From positions 1 through 46,547 of the forward strand of contig CAIVPM010000193.1 of assembly GCA_903907815.1 (NCBI GenBank): a stretch of DNA of 46,547 bases. The letters run 5' to 3'. The translations under genes and the position numbers were made by a program. Under the pieces are notes generated by a model. It was not told the DNA's origin and searched no databases. It worked only from the letters and a program-made list of their open reading frames with translations. The DNA is from an uncultured Chitinophagaceae bacterium (GTDB taxonomy: Bacteria > Bacteroidota > Bacteroidia > Chitinophagales > Chitinophagaceae). This document shows positions 1 to 8,504 of the stretch, in pieces; position 1 is the stretch's first letter, and the number at the start of each line of letters is the position of its first letter.

Positions 1-2
1 GT

Positions 3-485
3 ATCCGACTTTCTGATAAAGATTTAAAGAAGGTTACGCAAAAGATTATAGAGCTTGGTGATAGAAAAGAAACCGTTACACAGTCAGATTTACCCTATAT
101 TATTTCCGATGTATTAGATAGTAGTTCTATCGAAGAAAAGGTGCAGGTTTTAAACTATGTACTTACTCATTCCAAAGATTTAAGACCTTCGGTTACGCTC
201 AAACTTAATCTGAATGGAGAAGTGTTTGAAGAGCATGCACAGGGTGATGGACAGTATGATGCTTTTATGAATGCGCTTAAAACGATTTATAAAAAGAAGA
301 AACTGGATTTGCCGGTTCTAACAGATTATGCCGTTCGTATTCCACCCGGCGGTAAGTCCGATGCATTGTGCGAAACCATTATTACCTGGGATATACATGG
401 CAGAGAATTTAAAACAAGAGGCCTCGATTCCGATCAGACAGTTTCGGCAATACAAGCTACTCAGAAAATGTTGAATATGATTTAA
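3..485 (+). CDS. leuA: 2-isopropylmalate synthase, C-terminal part (5' truncated by window edge)
   Basis: LeuA condenses acetyl-CoA with 2-oxoisovalerate, the first committed step of leucine synthesis. Only the last 160 residues are in the window; the frame is open from base 3. They correspond to the C-terminal regulatory domain that binds leucine, seen in the GDGQYDAFMNAL stretch and the later VRIPPGGKSDALCETIITW stretch. The catalytic TIM barrel lies upstream of the window. leuB follows on the same strand, so this is a leucine operon, but the two genes are separated by about 670 bp holding a four-helix-bundle gene and inverted repeats. The open frame upstream of the GTG at 141 shows that the gene does not start there. 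Confidence 0.9.
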   Translation: MRLSDKDLKKVTQKIIELGDRKETVTQSDLPYIISDVLDSSSIEEKVQVLNYVLTHSKDLRPSVTLKLNLNGEVFEEHAQGDGQYDAFMNALKTIYKKKKLDLPVLTDYAVRIPPGGKSDALCETIITWDIHGREFKTRGLDSDQTVSAIQATQKMLNMI

Positions 486-514
486 TACAAGGCAAAGAGG
501 CAATAGGGGAATAC

Positions 515-551
515 AAGGGACAGAGGCAACAAGGCACAAAGGCACAAAGTG
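515..551 (+). repeat. left arm of 37-bp inverted repeat around four-helix-bundle gene
   Basis: This segment is the reverse complement of 1106..1142 with 36 of 37 positions matching; the one difference is the fifth base from its left end (G here, C expected). It begins 30 bp after the leuA stop. Its content is iterated GGCACAAA/GAGGCAA words. In an mRNA running from leuA to leuB the two arms could form a long stem with the intervening gene in the loop. Confidence 0.9.
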
Positions 552-611
552 AATACAGGGAGTAGAAAATACAAGCGGTTTTTAATTTTCGGCAAAGATA
601 AAATTAGGTTT

Positions 612-1007
612 ATGAGTTCTATTAATACTTATAGGGATTTGATAGTCTGGCAGAAATCTATGACTTTTGTTACGGAAGTATACTTGATAACGAAGAGCTT
701 TCCTTCAACTGAAAATTTTGGACTGATTAGTCAAATTAGAAGAAGTGCAATTTCAATTCCCAGTAATATTGCCGAAGGATATGGCAGAAAATCTACTGGC
801 GATTACATAAGATTTCTTCAAATTGCTGTAGGTTCTTTATTTGAATTACAAACGCAAATTGAAATAGCATTTAATTTGCTTTATATAGATAAAATAATAT
901 TTGATAAATCATTAATTAAAACAAGTGAGCTTGATAGAATGCTGTTTTCTTTGATTAATAAAATAAAAGGAAACGATGCACAAAAGTTCAGAGTAAACGA
1001 ATTATAG
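612..1007 (+). CDS. four-helix-bundle protein (S23/IVP-like, TIGR02436 type)
   Basis: This 131-aa protein belongs by its motifs to the four-helix-bundle family known from ORFs inside 23S rRNA intervening sequences and from the Avd accessory protein of diversity-generating retroelements. The visible family signature is YRDLIVWQKSM at the N terminus and a central RRSAISIPSNIAEGYGR block, followed by a helical C-terminal half. I chose the ATG at 612 because the conserved YRDLIVWQ begins five residues later; an in-frame ATG at 549 would add a tail unlike the family. The gene lies between leuA and leuB, inside a near-perfect 37-bp inverted repeat. Its molecular function is unknown; family members are thought to bind nucleic acid or protein partners. 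No leucine-related role is suggested by the sequence. Confidence 0.85.
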   Translation: MSSINTYRDLIVWQKSMTFVTEVYLITKSFPSTENFGLISQIRRSAISIPSNIAEGYGRKSTGDYIRFLQIAVGSLFELQTQIEIAFNLLYIDKIIFDKSLIKTSELDRMLFSLINKIKGNDAQKFRVNEL

Positions 1008-1073
1008 AATTGATTATTAAATTTGAAAAAAGAATTCATCATAGTTTAAAAAAATAAACAAAAGAGAGCAAAT

Positions 1074-1090
1074 CACTTTGTGCCTTTGTT
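1074..1090 (+). repeat. partial direct copy of the right repeat arm
   Basis: The word CACTTTGTGCCTTTGT occurs here and again 32 bp later at the start of the right arm (1106). This shows local duplication of the repeat word on the right side of the four-helix-bundle gene. Confidence 0.7.
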
Positions 1091-1105
1091 CCTTATTTTA
1101 AATAA

Positions 1106-1142
1106 CACTTTGTGCCTTTGTGCCTTGTTGCCTCTGTGCCTT
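1106..1142 (-). repeat. right arm of 37-bp inverted repeat
   Basis: Reverse complement of 515..551 (36/37). It ends 17 bp before the leuB start codon, so a stem formed by the two arms would lie directly upstream of leuB and could affect its translation or mRNA processing. Confidence 0.9.
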
Positions 1143-1159
1143 AGTTCAAAAACCTCGAC

Positions 1160-2233
1160 ATGGCAAACAAAAACATCCTAATCGTTCCGGGAGACGGAAT
1201 TGGACAAGAAGTAACAGCAGTGGGTAAAAAAGTACTCGATAAAATAGCTGCTAAGTACAATCATCAGTTTAATTACGATGAAGCTTTAATCGGTCATGTG
1301 GCTATCGAAGCTACAGGAAATCCCCTGCCAGATGAGTCTTTGGAGAAAATGAGAAACTCCGATGCCGTTTTGTTTGGTGCCGTTGGTCACCCTAAGTATG
1401 ATAACGATCCTTCTGCCAAGGTTAGGCCCGAGCAGGGATTATTAAAGATGCGTAAAGAGCTTGGACTCTATGCCAATCTTCGTCCAATAAAATTGTTCGA
1501 TGAATTGTTGAGCGCTTCCAGCATTAAGTCCGAGATTTTAAAAGGTGCTGATATATTATTCTTCCGCGAGCTGACAGGCGATATATATTTCGGTGAAAAA
1601 GGAAGAAAGAATGATGGCGATACCGCTTATGATATTGCCGAGTATAGCCGTTACGAAGTAGAGCGTATTGCCCGCCGTGCTTTCGAGGCCGCCCGTACCA
1701 GAAGAAAGAAACTTTGTTCCGTAGATAAAGCCAATGTATTGGAAACCTCTCGACTATGGCGCGAAGTGGTGCAGAAAGTAGCTTTGGAATATCCTGATAT
1801 CGAGGTGGAACATCAGTTTGTGGATTCTACTGCCATGATGCTTATCAAAGATCCTTGTCGTTTCGATGTGGTACTTACCGCCAATCTTTTTGGCGATATT
1901 CTTACCGATGAAGCCTCTCAGATTGCAGGTTCTATGGGAATGCTTGCTTCGGCTTCTATCGGCGATGGAACAGGCGTTTACGAGCCTATTCATGGCTCTG
2001 CTCACGATATTACCGGCAAGGGTGTTGCCAATCCGTTGGCTTCTATTCTTTCGGCCGCTTTATTGCTCGATATTTCTTTCGGTTTAAAGGAAGAATCGGT
2101 AGCCATCATTACGGCGGTAGAAGGCGTATTGAAAGCAGGTTTCCGTACCCGCGATATTGCCGATGCGAGTACCCCAGCCAATATGATTTTAGGTACCGAT
2201 GCAATGGGCGAAGAAGTACTGAATAGAATCTAA
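1160..2233 (+). CDS. leuB: 3-isopropylmalate dehydrogenase
   Basis: LeuB oxidatively decarboxylates 3-isopropylmalate with NAD+ to 2-oxoisocaproate in leucine synthesis (cytoplasmic, metal-dependent homodimer). The 357 residues match the usual family length. Visible features are the N-terminal PGDGIGQEV, the substrate-loop RELTGDIYFGEKGR near residue 136, the SVDKANVLETSRLWR segment, the metal-binding NLFGDILTDEASQIAGSMG region, and GSAHDI for NAD binding near residue 280. The ATG at 1160 gives the expected N terminus. It is downstream of leuA on the same strand. No intrinsic terminator is evident after it; a structured 202-bp repeat starts 65 bp past the stop. Confidence 0.97.
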   Translation: MANKNILIVPGDGIGQEVTAVGKKVLDKIAAKYNHQFNYDEALIGHVAIEATGNPLPDESLEKMRNSDAVLFGAVGHPKYDNDPSAKVRPEQGLLKMRKELGLYANLRPIKLFDELLSASSIKSEILKGADILFFRELTGDIYFGEKGRKNDGDTAYDIAEYSRYEVERIARRAFEAARTRRKKLCSVDKANVLETSRLWREVVQKVALEYPDIEVEHQFVDSTAMMLIKDPCRFDVVLTANLFGDILTDEASQIAGSMGMLASASIGDGTGVYEPIHGSAHDITGKGVANPLASILSAALLLDISFGLKEESVAIITAVEGVLKAGFRTRDIADASTPANMILGTDAMGEEVLNRI

Positions 2234-2298
2234 TACCAGAAGCTCGCCTCTCTGAATTAAATTATCAATTATTCATTGTCAATTATCAATTAGTTTTT

Positions 2299-2500
2299 GG
2301 GCGTTCCCTGCGGGTCGTTCCAGCTCTTCCTATCTATTGCTACCACTTGCATCAGCTAACATTTATTAGCAGGTTCAGTGTGGTAGCAATAGGATATTCC
2401 CTGCTGGCACTAACGCAATTCAAATACATAGCTCCTAGTCAACATGTCCTATTCACCAATAACAAATTTGAAATAGACAAAAGTGAATCAGACGAGTAAT
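2299..2500 (+). repeat. 202-bp structured intergenic repeat, copy 1
   Basis: This copy runs from GGGCGTTCC to CAGACGAGTAAT and matches the reverse complement of 17791..17992, also 202 bp. Shared blocks are GGGCGTTCC, CGTTCCAGCTCTTCCTA, TATTCCCTGCTGGCACTAACG and the end block CAGACGAGTAAT. GCGTT near the start pairs with AACGC at 2412..2416, and CCAGC pairs with GCTGG. An inner 13-bp arm at 2334..2346 pairs perfectly with 2380..2392. The inner stem has a different sequence in copy 2 but is again self-complementary. It fills most of the spacer between leuB and the defence cluster. I recall similar structured repeats from other Bacteroidota but cannot name a family. Confidence 0.85.
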
Positions 2501-2539
2501 TGTAATCAATTATAAATGATTAATAAATTTTATCAACTG

Positions 2540-5533
2540 TTATACTAATTGTTCTTCTAACATATCCTTCCAGATAATAAATCCTTTCAAATTATTAGTA
2601 GAATAATCATGTAGTATTTTGCTAAATCCTTTTGGTTGAGTATCAAGGAAAAACTGTCTACCTTTATTTCTTATGATATTTAATTGACTATCTATCTCAT
2701 TTAATTTAGCAGTAAGCACTTCTCTATTTTTATCAAAATGCCATAAATAAGTTGCTTCTTCTGTATCAAGTGTTTCTAAAATAATATGAAATTGTTCAGC
2801 TCCTTCAATAAGAAACACAAATGAAAAAGGACTTAACACAAACCTTAATTTAAGTAGTGTACTTGCATGATTTAAAGCAAGGTGTCTAAGTTGTTTGAGG
2901 TGTTTATATTGAGTATGTTTTAATACATCATCCAACAATTCCTCTGCTGAATCATATAAATCATTTTTAGATTGAAGGAGAGTAATTTCTTTATTGGAAT
3001 CTTTTGAAAAAAAGGAAGAGTTCTTCCGGGAGACATCTTTAGTAATGAACTTAAATCTTACACTTTCAATAACCTCTCTGTTTATTTTTTCAATATCTCT
3101 TGATATGGCTAATTGAGAAATCAATTCATCATTTTCAAATTCTACATGAACCTCAACTTCAATGGTTTTAGAATGTAATTCCTTAGCAAAGAATGGTTTC
3201 AACACTTCAAATTCAGGTCTTATATCCAAATGCTCAATCTCAAAATCCAGTTCAATATTCAACTCATTTATTACATGTCTAAAACCAACACAGCCATATC
3301 TGAACTCCAATGATTCTATTGGAATATTTACGGTATAATCATATTTAAATATTTTATCTTTTGTTATAGTAGATATCTCATCTGATTCATTAAACAGTGT
3401 AGCTTCCTTTGCAAGTTTTCTATAATATGTATTTCTTTTAAGAAATAGTTTATTCAGATAATCAATTTTTATATCTCTGTAATCATATACAAAAGGAGTT
3501 ATTTCTGCTCTTTGTATTCTACCAATATATTGAATCAGTTTTCCTTCAAATGAAAAAGGGTAAACAAGAAAAAGACATTGAGCATTATGTAAATCTGTTC
3601 CTTCTCCAAAAAACTGACCTGTGGTAATTAATACCTGATAATTACCTTTTTTTAGCGCATCCCATTTTGCTTTTCTATTTGTCTCCGAATCCTCTCCACT
3701 CAATGCAATAGTTTCATAAGATTGCTTAAGATATTGGTTAAGTGATTCTATATGATCTTTTCTTTCTGTAATTAAAATTACTTTTTTACCTGATTTCAAT
3801 TCATTATTTACATCCGCAAGAATTAATTTGTTTCTTGTTGAATCATGTACTAATATTTTAGAAAGGGTTTCAAATTTATCTATTTTTGAATTAAACGGCA
3901 CATCAAGTTCTGTATTTCTGACAATGATTTTAGCTTGCTTTGCATTGCCAATATCTTGCGGTTTTAATTCTGAAATAATGTCACCTAAATGGATAAAAAT
4001 TAATTTACCATCATTATATTTTCTGAAAGGAGTGGCAGTTAAACCATAGAGATAATAACTATTAAATTTTGATATGGTACTATTATAAGTTTCCGCAGGA
4101 ATATGATGGCATTCATCAATTATAATTGTTCCAAACGAATTTAAAATAGTCACTTCAGATTTCTCTATTTCTTTGGTCAGACTTTGAATGGTAGCTATGG
4201 TTATTTGTTTGCCAATCTTATTCTTACCCTGTCCAATTTTACCAATTTGAGTTTTAGGAATCCCTAAAAAAGTTTCAATACGTTCTATCCATTGCTCAGC
4301 AAGTTGTTTTCTATGAACAACAATTAAAGCAGGCTGTTGTTTTTCAGCAATTATTTTCAAACCTACAACAGTCTTTCCAGATCCGGGAGGAGCTACAATT
4401 ACTCCTATATCTTTTTTGGCAGAAGCTTCAATTGCCGCATCTTGATGCTTCCTTAATATTGCATTGAATTCGAAAGTAACAGGTTCAAGTTTTTTTCTTT
4501 CATCAGTAAAATCATATTCAAATTGGTTCTCTCTGCAAAACCGAATTACTTTACCTATAAACCCTTTTGGTATTATTACATCATGTTCTTTTTCTTCAAT
4601 AAATTTAAAATAACGTTCTGTACCAAATGTATTTCTTCCTGATTTTTTCTTGATAATAAACGCTGAATTAGAAAAGTTTAATTCATCTTTCAGATACGCT
4701 TTCAGCAACCCATTTATACCTGCTCTGTTAATAGAAACAACATTGTTCAACGTTATTGTTAGTTTGCTACAAAGTGCTTTATTTTCTAATAGTTTTGTAG
4801 ATTTATCAGCTCCCGAAATATCTATAAATATTTTATCAAGAACAGTAGTTTCAATTTTCTTTAAGTTGCTCAGAAATTCCCATTGATCACCAAAGGGTTC
4901 TAATGTTTCGGCATTAATAAAACAACTATTACCTAGCTCAAAAGTCTTCTTAAATAAAGGCAATGCAATAAGATTTCCTAATCCTTTACCCGATAGATAA
5001 TCCTGATTTGGGAACAATCTATCAAAACTAGAACTCTTATCATACACGGAAAATATACCTGCTTGTTCTAAAATAGCAAGAAATATTTTTCTACTTTTAA
5101 ATGCAGGAAATGGTTGATTAAAGAATATCCATACATGTCCTCCTTTACCAGAGCGAGAACGTTCCAGATAAGATGGAATATTATTTTTGTTACATTCTTT
5201 TATAAAACATTTGCATTGTTCTACCCAGTTTTCTTTATCAAAATCTGCCACTAAAAACCAGGAAGTGTTATCATTCAATAATGGATAAACTCCAATGTGT
5301 TGTTCTCCATTAAGATGTTTTATTATTTGCTGATTGGTTAGAGTTAAATATGTTTTGTCAGGATAATTCTGAAAAGTACCTCCTTTTATTTTATGTACTC
5401 GAAATAAGTAAGGGTCAAAATAATAAGCAGGCATATACCCACTTTTATTTCCTTTTTCCCATCTTGTTGCAAACACATCTTCGCGCCCTTTAAAAAGGGA
5501 TTTGAATATGTTTATTTGCTCCTCTGTAATCAT
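2540..5533 (-). CDS. primase-helicase of TOTE conflict-system type (AEP primase + SF2 helicase)
   Basis: A 997-aa multidomain protein. The N-terminal ~230 residues look like an archaeo-eukaryotic primase domain of the TOTE type: a catalytic ADFD acidic pair at residues 96-99 and SGKGGHVWIFF at 128-138. An SF2 helicase follows: Walker A APPGSGKT at 381-388, DECHH at 473-477, LTATPFR at 498-504, and motif VI QYIGRIQR at 668-675. The C-terminal ~300 residues are helical, with no nuclease motif I can recognise. TOTE proteins are predicted, not proven, to act in conflicts with mobile DNA. It lies 85 bp downstream of the ABC-three-component genes on the same strand and may be cotranscribed. A plain helicase annotation would miss the primase part. 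Confidence 0.8.
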   Translation of the reverse strand: MITEEQINIFKSLFKGREDVFATRWEKGNKSGYMPAYYFDPYLFRVHKIKGGTFQNYPDKTYLTLTNQQIIKHLNGEQHIGVYPLLNDNTSWFLVADFDKENWVEQCKCFIKECNKNNIPSYLERSRSGKGGHVWIFFNQPFPAFKSRKIFLAILEQAGIFSVYDKSSSFDRLFPNQDYLSGKGLGNLIALPLFKKTFELGNSCFINAETLEPFGDQWEFLSNLKKIETTVLDKIFIDISGADKSTKLLENKALCSKLTITLNNVVSINRAGINGLLKAYLKDELNFSNSAFIIKKKSGRNTFGTERYFKFIEEKEHDVIIPKGFIGKVIRFCRENQFEYDFTDERKKLEPVTFEFNAILRKHQDAAIEASAKKDIGVIVAPPGSGKTVVGLKIIAEKQQPALIVVHRKQLAEQWIERIETFLGIPKTQIGKIGQGKNKIGKQITIATIQSLTKEIEKSEVTILNSFGTIIIDECHHIPAETYNSTISKFNSYYLYGLTATPFRKYNDGKLIFIHLGDIISELKPQDIGNAKQAKIIVRNTELDVPFNSKIDKFETLSKILVHDSTRNKLILADVNNELKSGKKVILITERKDHIESLNQYLKQSYETIALSGEDSETNRKAKWDALKKGNYQVLITTGQFFGEGTDLHNAQCLFLVYPFSFEGKLIQYIGRIQRAEITPFVYDYRDIKIDYLNKLFLKRNTYYRKLAKEATLFNESDEISTITKDKIFKYDYTVNIPIESLEFRYGCVGFRHVINELNIELDFEIEHLDIRPEFEVLKPFFAKELHSKTIEVEVHVEFENDELISQLAISRDIEKINREVIESVRFKFITKDVSRKNSSFFSKDSNKEITLLQSKNDLYDSAEELLDDVLKHTQYKHLKQLRHLALNHASTLLKLRFVLSPFSFVFLIEGAEQFHIILETLDTEEATYLWHFDKNREVLTAKLNEIDSQLNIIRNKGRQFFLDTQPKGFSKILHDYSTNNLKGFIIWKDMLEEQLV

Positions 5534-5618
5534 CGATTATAACTATCTACTTTTTCTCATTTTAGGAAATTGAGCTTACTAGCCTTATTCAATTCTTCAA
5601 TATTAATTATTTATAGGC

Positions 5619-7319
5619 TTACTCTTTTATCCTAAACAACTTATCATCTTGTGATAGCTTAACTATGAAATACTCCTCTTTATTAATTTCTTCAGGTAGT
5701 TTATCTTTAAGAATTGATGCAACAAACTGGATATTGTTTTTATTTACAAAATCTGCAATTTTTACCAACTGTTTATCGTCCATTAGTTCTTTTTTATCAT
5801 TCAATAAAAAGTGTAAGCAAGGAATATTTTCTTCATCTGCAAACATGGTATAAGCTAAATCAAAACAAGATATTTCCCCTTGCTTTTTCCCAGAGCTCAT
5901 ATTCGTATTAAATGAATTAAATTTATAGAGTCTCTGACCTTTTTGGTTAGTTATAATATCCCATTTTACTGCATATTGTTCTCCATATAATTCGTTTGAA
6001 ATTGATGCAAAGTATTTGTTGAATTTATTTAATTGTGATTTCACAACAAGTTCAAAATCTTCACTAAAAAGTTCGTTATCAATTTCATTTAGTTGTTTGT
6101 TGAACTCTTTAATATTCAATTCAACCTCACTTAACTGTTGAATAATATTTTCATATTCTCCTTTCTTTCTGTACTTTTCAGTTAACACAGTTATTACCTG
6201 TTCAAGTTCTTCAAATGAATCGCTTTTTGAAATTGCATTAGTTAATTTTCTTTCCTCAGAAAGCAATCGTGTAAGTGAATTGTTATTATCAGAAATTGAT
6301 TTTTCTAGAGTCGGTAATTCTTTAGTAATGAATTTTACCTTTTCTTCAATCATAGTATTATGATAAGCCACAAGATCTGAAAATGATTTTTGTATAGTCT
6401 TTACTTTATTTGTAGCTTGTTCATATATAATTTCTAGTTGTCTTAGGTCTATATTTGACTTGCTTGATTTAAGTTCATCCTCTGTTTCTTTTATTAAGTC
6501 TTTACGAATATTCATTTTTCCAATACTCGAACTTAATTTATTGATAGAGTATCTAACATCGTTTAACTTATCTAAGTCCTTTTCAAAATTCTCGTTTAAA
6601 TTAAAATTACTCTTCTTTTTATTTAACTCCTCAATATCATTATTGATTAATGAAAGTGCTGTTTCATAAGCAGTTTTCGTTTGACTTTTTTCAAGTCTTT
6701 TTTTGAAGGTATCTTCTTGTTTTAGTTTAGAAATAATTTCTTGTTTACTATTTCCCTTTATAAAATTACAACCAAATAAAAATAAATATAGCGATTCGTA
6801 TTGTTCTGTTTTACCATAGGGTAACGTATTTAAAGTATTACTTAAACTCTCATCTCTGTATCTTATGTTGTGAGAAATTATTTGCCTGAAACTTGGAGTA
6901 GAAGTTAGATGTTCGGGGAAAATTATATTTGACAATGTATCTTCAAACTCTTCCTCAGTTAACTGTTTGCCATTTATTTTTCTAACAAGTTCTTTTCCCT
7001 TTGATAAAAAATTCCTTTCTATTATAATATTATCATTCCTTTCAAAATCATTTGTAATCTCAAGTCTAATTAATATTTTTTCATTAACTAGAAATTTTTT
7101 TACAACTTCATCTGCTTTTTTTGATTCCTCATCAATATAAATATGTTTCCCGTCTGCTCCTAAACAAAAATCAACCAATTTCAATACAGTAGTTTTTCCA
7201 ACACTATTGCCTGTTATTTGGAATTCACTTTCATCAATAATTAAATTAAGCCCTTTGTGAAACTTAATTTCACGAATGATTTTACTACCACTGGTTATTG
7301 ATAATGATTTTATGAACAT
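5619..7319 (-). CDS. DUF2326-type ABC ATPase of an ABC-three-component (ABC-3C) system
   Basis: A 566-aa Rad50/SMC-like ATPase. The Walker A motif GNSVGKTT lies at residues 37-44, a long Lys/Glu-rich coiled coil spans roughly 195-420, and the C-terminal half carries SGKKQGE and the segment PCLHFLLND, which fits the DUF2326 Walker-B region. ABC-3C systems pair such an ATPase with a small middle component and an effector, and are predicted to sense invading DNA or DNA ends. The start ATG overlaps the end of the middle-component gene by 10 bp, as expected for a translationally coupled operon. The ATPase is probably the sensor; no direct evidence for a trigger is visible. Confidence 0.85.
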   Translation of the reverse strand: MFIKSLSITSGSKIIREIKFHKGLNLIIDESEFQITGNSVGKTTVLKLVDFCLGADGKHIYIDEESKKADEVVKKFLVNEKILIRLEITNDFERNDNIIIERNFLSKGKELVRKINGKQLTEEEFEDTLSNIIFPEHLTSTPSFRQIISHNIRYRDESLSNTLNTLPYGKTEQYESLYLFLFGCNFIKGNSKQEIISKLKQEDTFKKRLEKSQTKTAYETALSLINNDIEELNKKKSNFNLNENFEKDLDKLNDVRYSINKLSSSIGKMNIRKDLIKETEDELKSSKSNIDLRQLEIIYEQATNKVKTIQKSFSDLVAYHNTMIEEKVKFITKELPTLEKSISDNNNSLTRLLSEERKLTNAISKSDSFEELEQVITVLTEKYRKKGEYENIIQQLSEVELNIKEFNKQLNEIDNELFSEDFELVVKSQLNKFNKYFASISNELYGEQYAVKWDIITNQKGQRLYKFNSFNTNMSSGKKQGEISCFDLAYTMFADEENIPCLHFLLNDKKELMDDKQLVKIADFVNKNNIQFVASILKDKLPEEINKEEYFIVKLSQDDKLFRIKE

Positions 7320-7537
7320 AATTCTATTTCTCCTTTTGAATTAAACTTAGCAACATCCAATAAATACAACCAATCTAAACAAAGTATAAAAACAGAAAAA
7401 GACATTTGCTTTTTAGCTTTTACATCTTGATATAAGTCTAGCATGCTGTAACTCTTTTCTTTTTTCAAAGATTCTATTACAAATGCGCCATTGTAATAAA
7501 TACTATTTTCAGGATGTATGTTATCGGGTAGCAGCAT
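7310..7537 (-). CDS. ABC-3C system small middle component (MC6-like)
   Basis: A 75-aa protein starting MLLPDNIHPENSIYYNG. The pattern of an N-terminal LLPD...ENSI(Y)YNGA stretch, a short helix, and a C-terminal SFSVFILCLDWLYLLD helix followed by a beta hairpin resembles the middle component 6 class; the class number is from memory. I prefer the ATG at 7537 over the frame's earlier start at 7579 because the conserved part begins there. It overlaps the SMEK gene upstream by 17 bp and the ATPase gene downstream by 10 bp. In ABC-3C systems this component is thought to couple the ATPase to the effector. Confidence 0.75.
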   Translation of the reverse strand: MLLPDNIHPENSIYYNGAFVIESLKKEKSYSMLDLYQDVKAKKQMSFSVFILCLDWLYLLDVAKFNSKGEIELCS

Positions 7538-8486
7538 AGTTATTAGGGTTTTCAAATATTTTACATCTAATAAAAGCATCTACAACTAATACATTTAAAC
7601 AAAGCTCTAGTTCTTCAATTGGTATTTCTATATAATTTGCACTATTAATTACCTTTTCTTCAATTTTAGAAATTATCTCAAAAAAAAGTTGGTCATCTTT
7701 TAAATTGCTTTTAGCTTTAGCATACTCTTGTCTGATAGAAGCTAAAACAGACTTACTCTTATTGCTGCCCAATGAATCAAATTCTGAATAAATTCTATCT
7801 ACTCTTCCATAATGAATAAAATAGTCTTCTATTATTAATTTGGCTGAGGTTAAATTATTAAAAGAAATTTTTCTATCAATCTCAAAGCTATTGATTTCAA
7901 ATTCAAAATCAATATTATCTAAATCCTCTTTTGACAAAATATTTATAATTGAAGCCAGGTTAGATTCCATTTTCATTGCATCAATTTCAGCACCCAATTC
8001 TTTTTTGATAAATTGATAAACCCTTTTTTGACTTTCTGGATTCATATTTTTTATAAATGTCAGAATAGATTTGTTATCAATAATATCTACAAAAGGATCA
8101 AACTTAATTCCATGTGGATTATTAAACTTGTTTTTCCTTAAATCATCCGCATTTATTGCAATTGATACAAATTTATAAGTATACTCTTTAAATTGTTTTA
8201 TGGAGTCTTTTGATAATGATGATTCAATTTTTTGCTTTGTTGCAGTAGCTGATACTTGAATAATTAGTTTGTTTCCAATATCAATTAAATCGATTGCTTC
8301 AACATTTTGTTTGTTAGCATTTTCATTTTTAAGATCCCAACTATAAACCTCATTTAATAAATATTGATAGAAGTTTTCAGAGTGCCCATGCAAATCAAGA
8401 ATGTTCAACTTACCTCTCGATATTATCCGAGTTGCTAAGTGATTTAACCTGTCTTCAATAAAATTAAAGTAAATTGACCTTTTCAT
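7521..8486 (-). CDS. SMEK-domain protein, predicted nuclease effector of ABC-3C system
   Basis: A 321-aa protein whose N terminus matches the SMEK domain: residues 11-60 contain EDRLNHLATRIISRGKLNIL and ENFYQYLLNEVYSWDL, then EAIDLIDIGNKLIIQVSATA at 63-82 and TKQKIESSL. SMEK is regarded as a restriction-endonuclease-fold domain; the D...QVS arrangement is the likely active-site region. The remaining ~220 residues are helical with no motif I recognise. It is the first gene of the SMEK, middle component, DUF2326 set, and a TAAGTTTG promoter element lies 11 bp upstream. The most likely role is target or host nucleic-acid cleavage once the ATPase detects an invader; this is inference from family context. 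Confidence 0.8.
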   Translation of the reverse strand: MKRSIYFNFIEDRLNHLATRIISRGKLNILDLHGHSENFYQYLLNEVYSWDLKNENANKQNVEAIDLIDIGNKLIIQVSATATKQKIESSLSKDSIKQFKEYTYKFVSIAINADDLRKNKFNNPHGIKFDPFVDIIDNKSILTFIKNMNPESQKRVYQFIKKELGAEIDAMKMESNLASIINILSKEDLDNIDFEFEINSFEIDRKISFNNLTSAKLIIEDYFIHYGRVDRIYSEFDSLGSNKSKSVLASIRQEYAKAKSNLKDDQLFFEIISKIEEKVINSANYIEIPIEELELCLNVLVVDAFIRCKIFENPNNYAATR

Positions 8487-8496
8487 TATATATCGG

Positions 8497-8504
8497 CAAA
8501 CTTA
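8497..8504 (-). promoter_or_regulatory. possible -7 element (TAAGTTTG) for the defence operon
   Basis: Read on the minus strand this is TAAGTTTG, fitting the Bacteroidota TAnnTTTG -7 consensus. It lies 11 nt from the SMEK start codon, so the leader would be very short. No clear TTTG occurs 19 bp further upstream, which weakens the call. Confidence 0.4.

Noticed and set aside
549-611. Upstream start for the first four-helix-bundle gene
   Set aside because: The extra 21 residues overlap the repeat arm and are unlike the family, which begins just before YRDLIVWQ.
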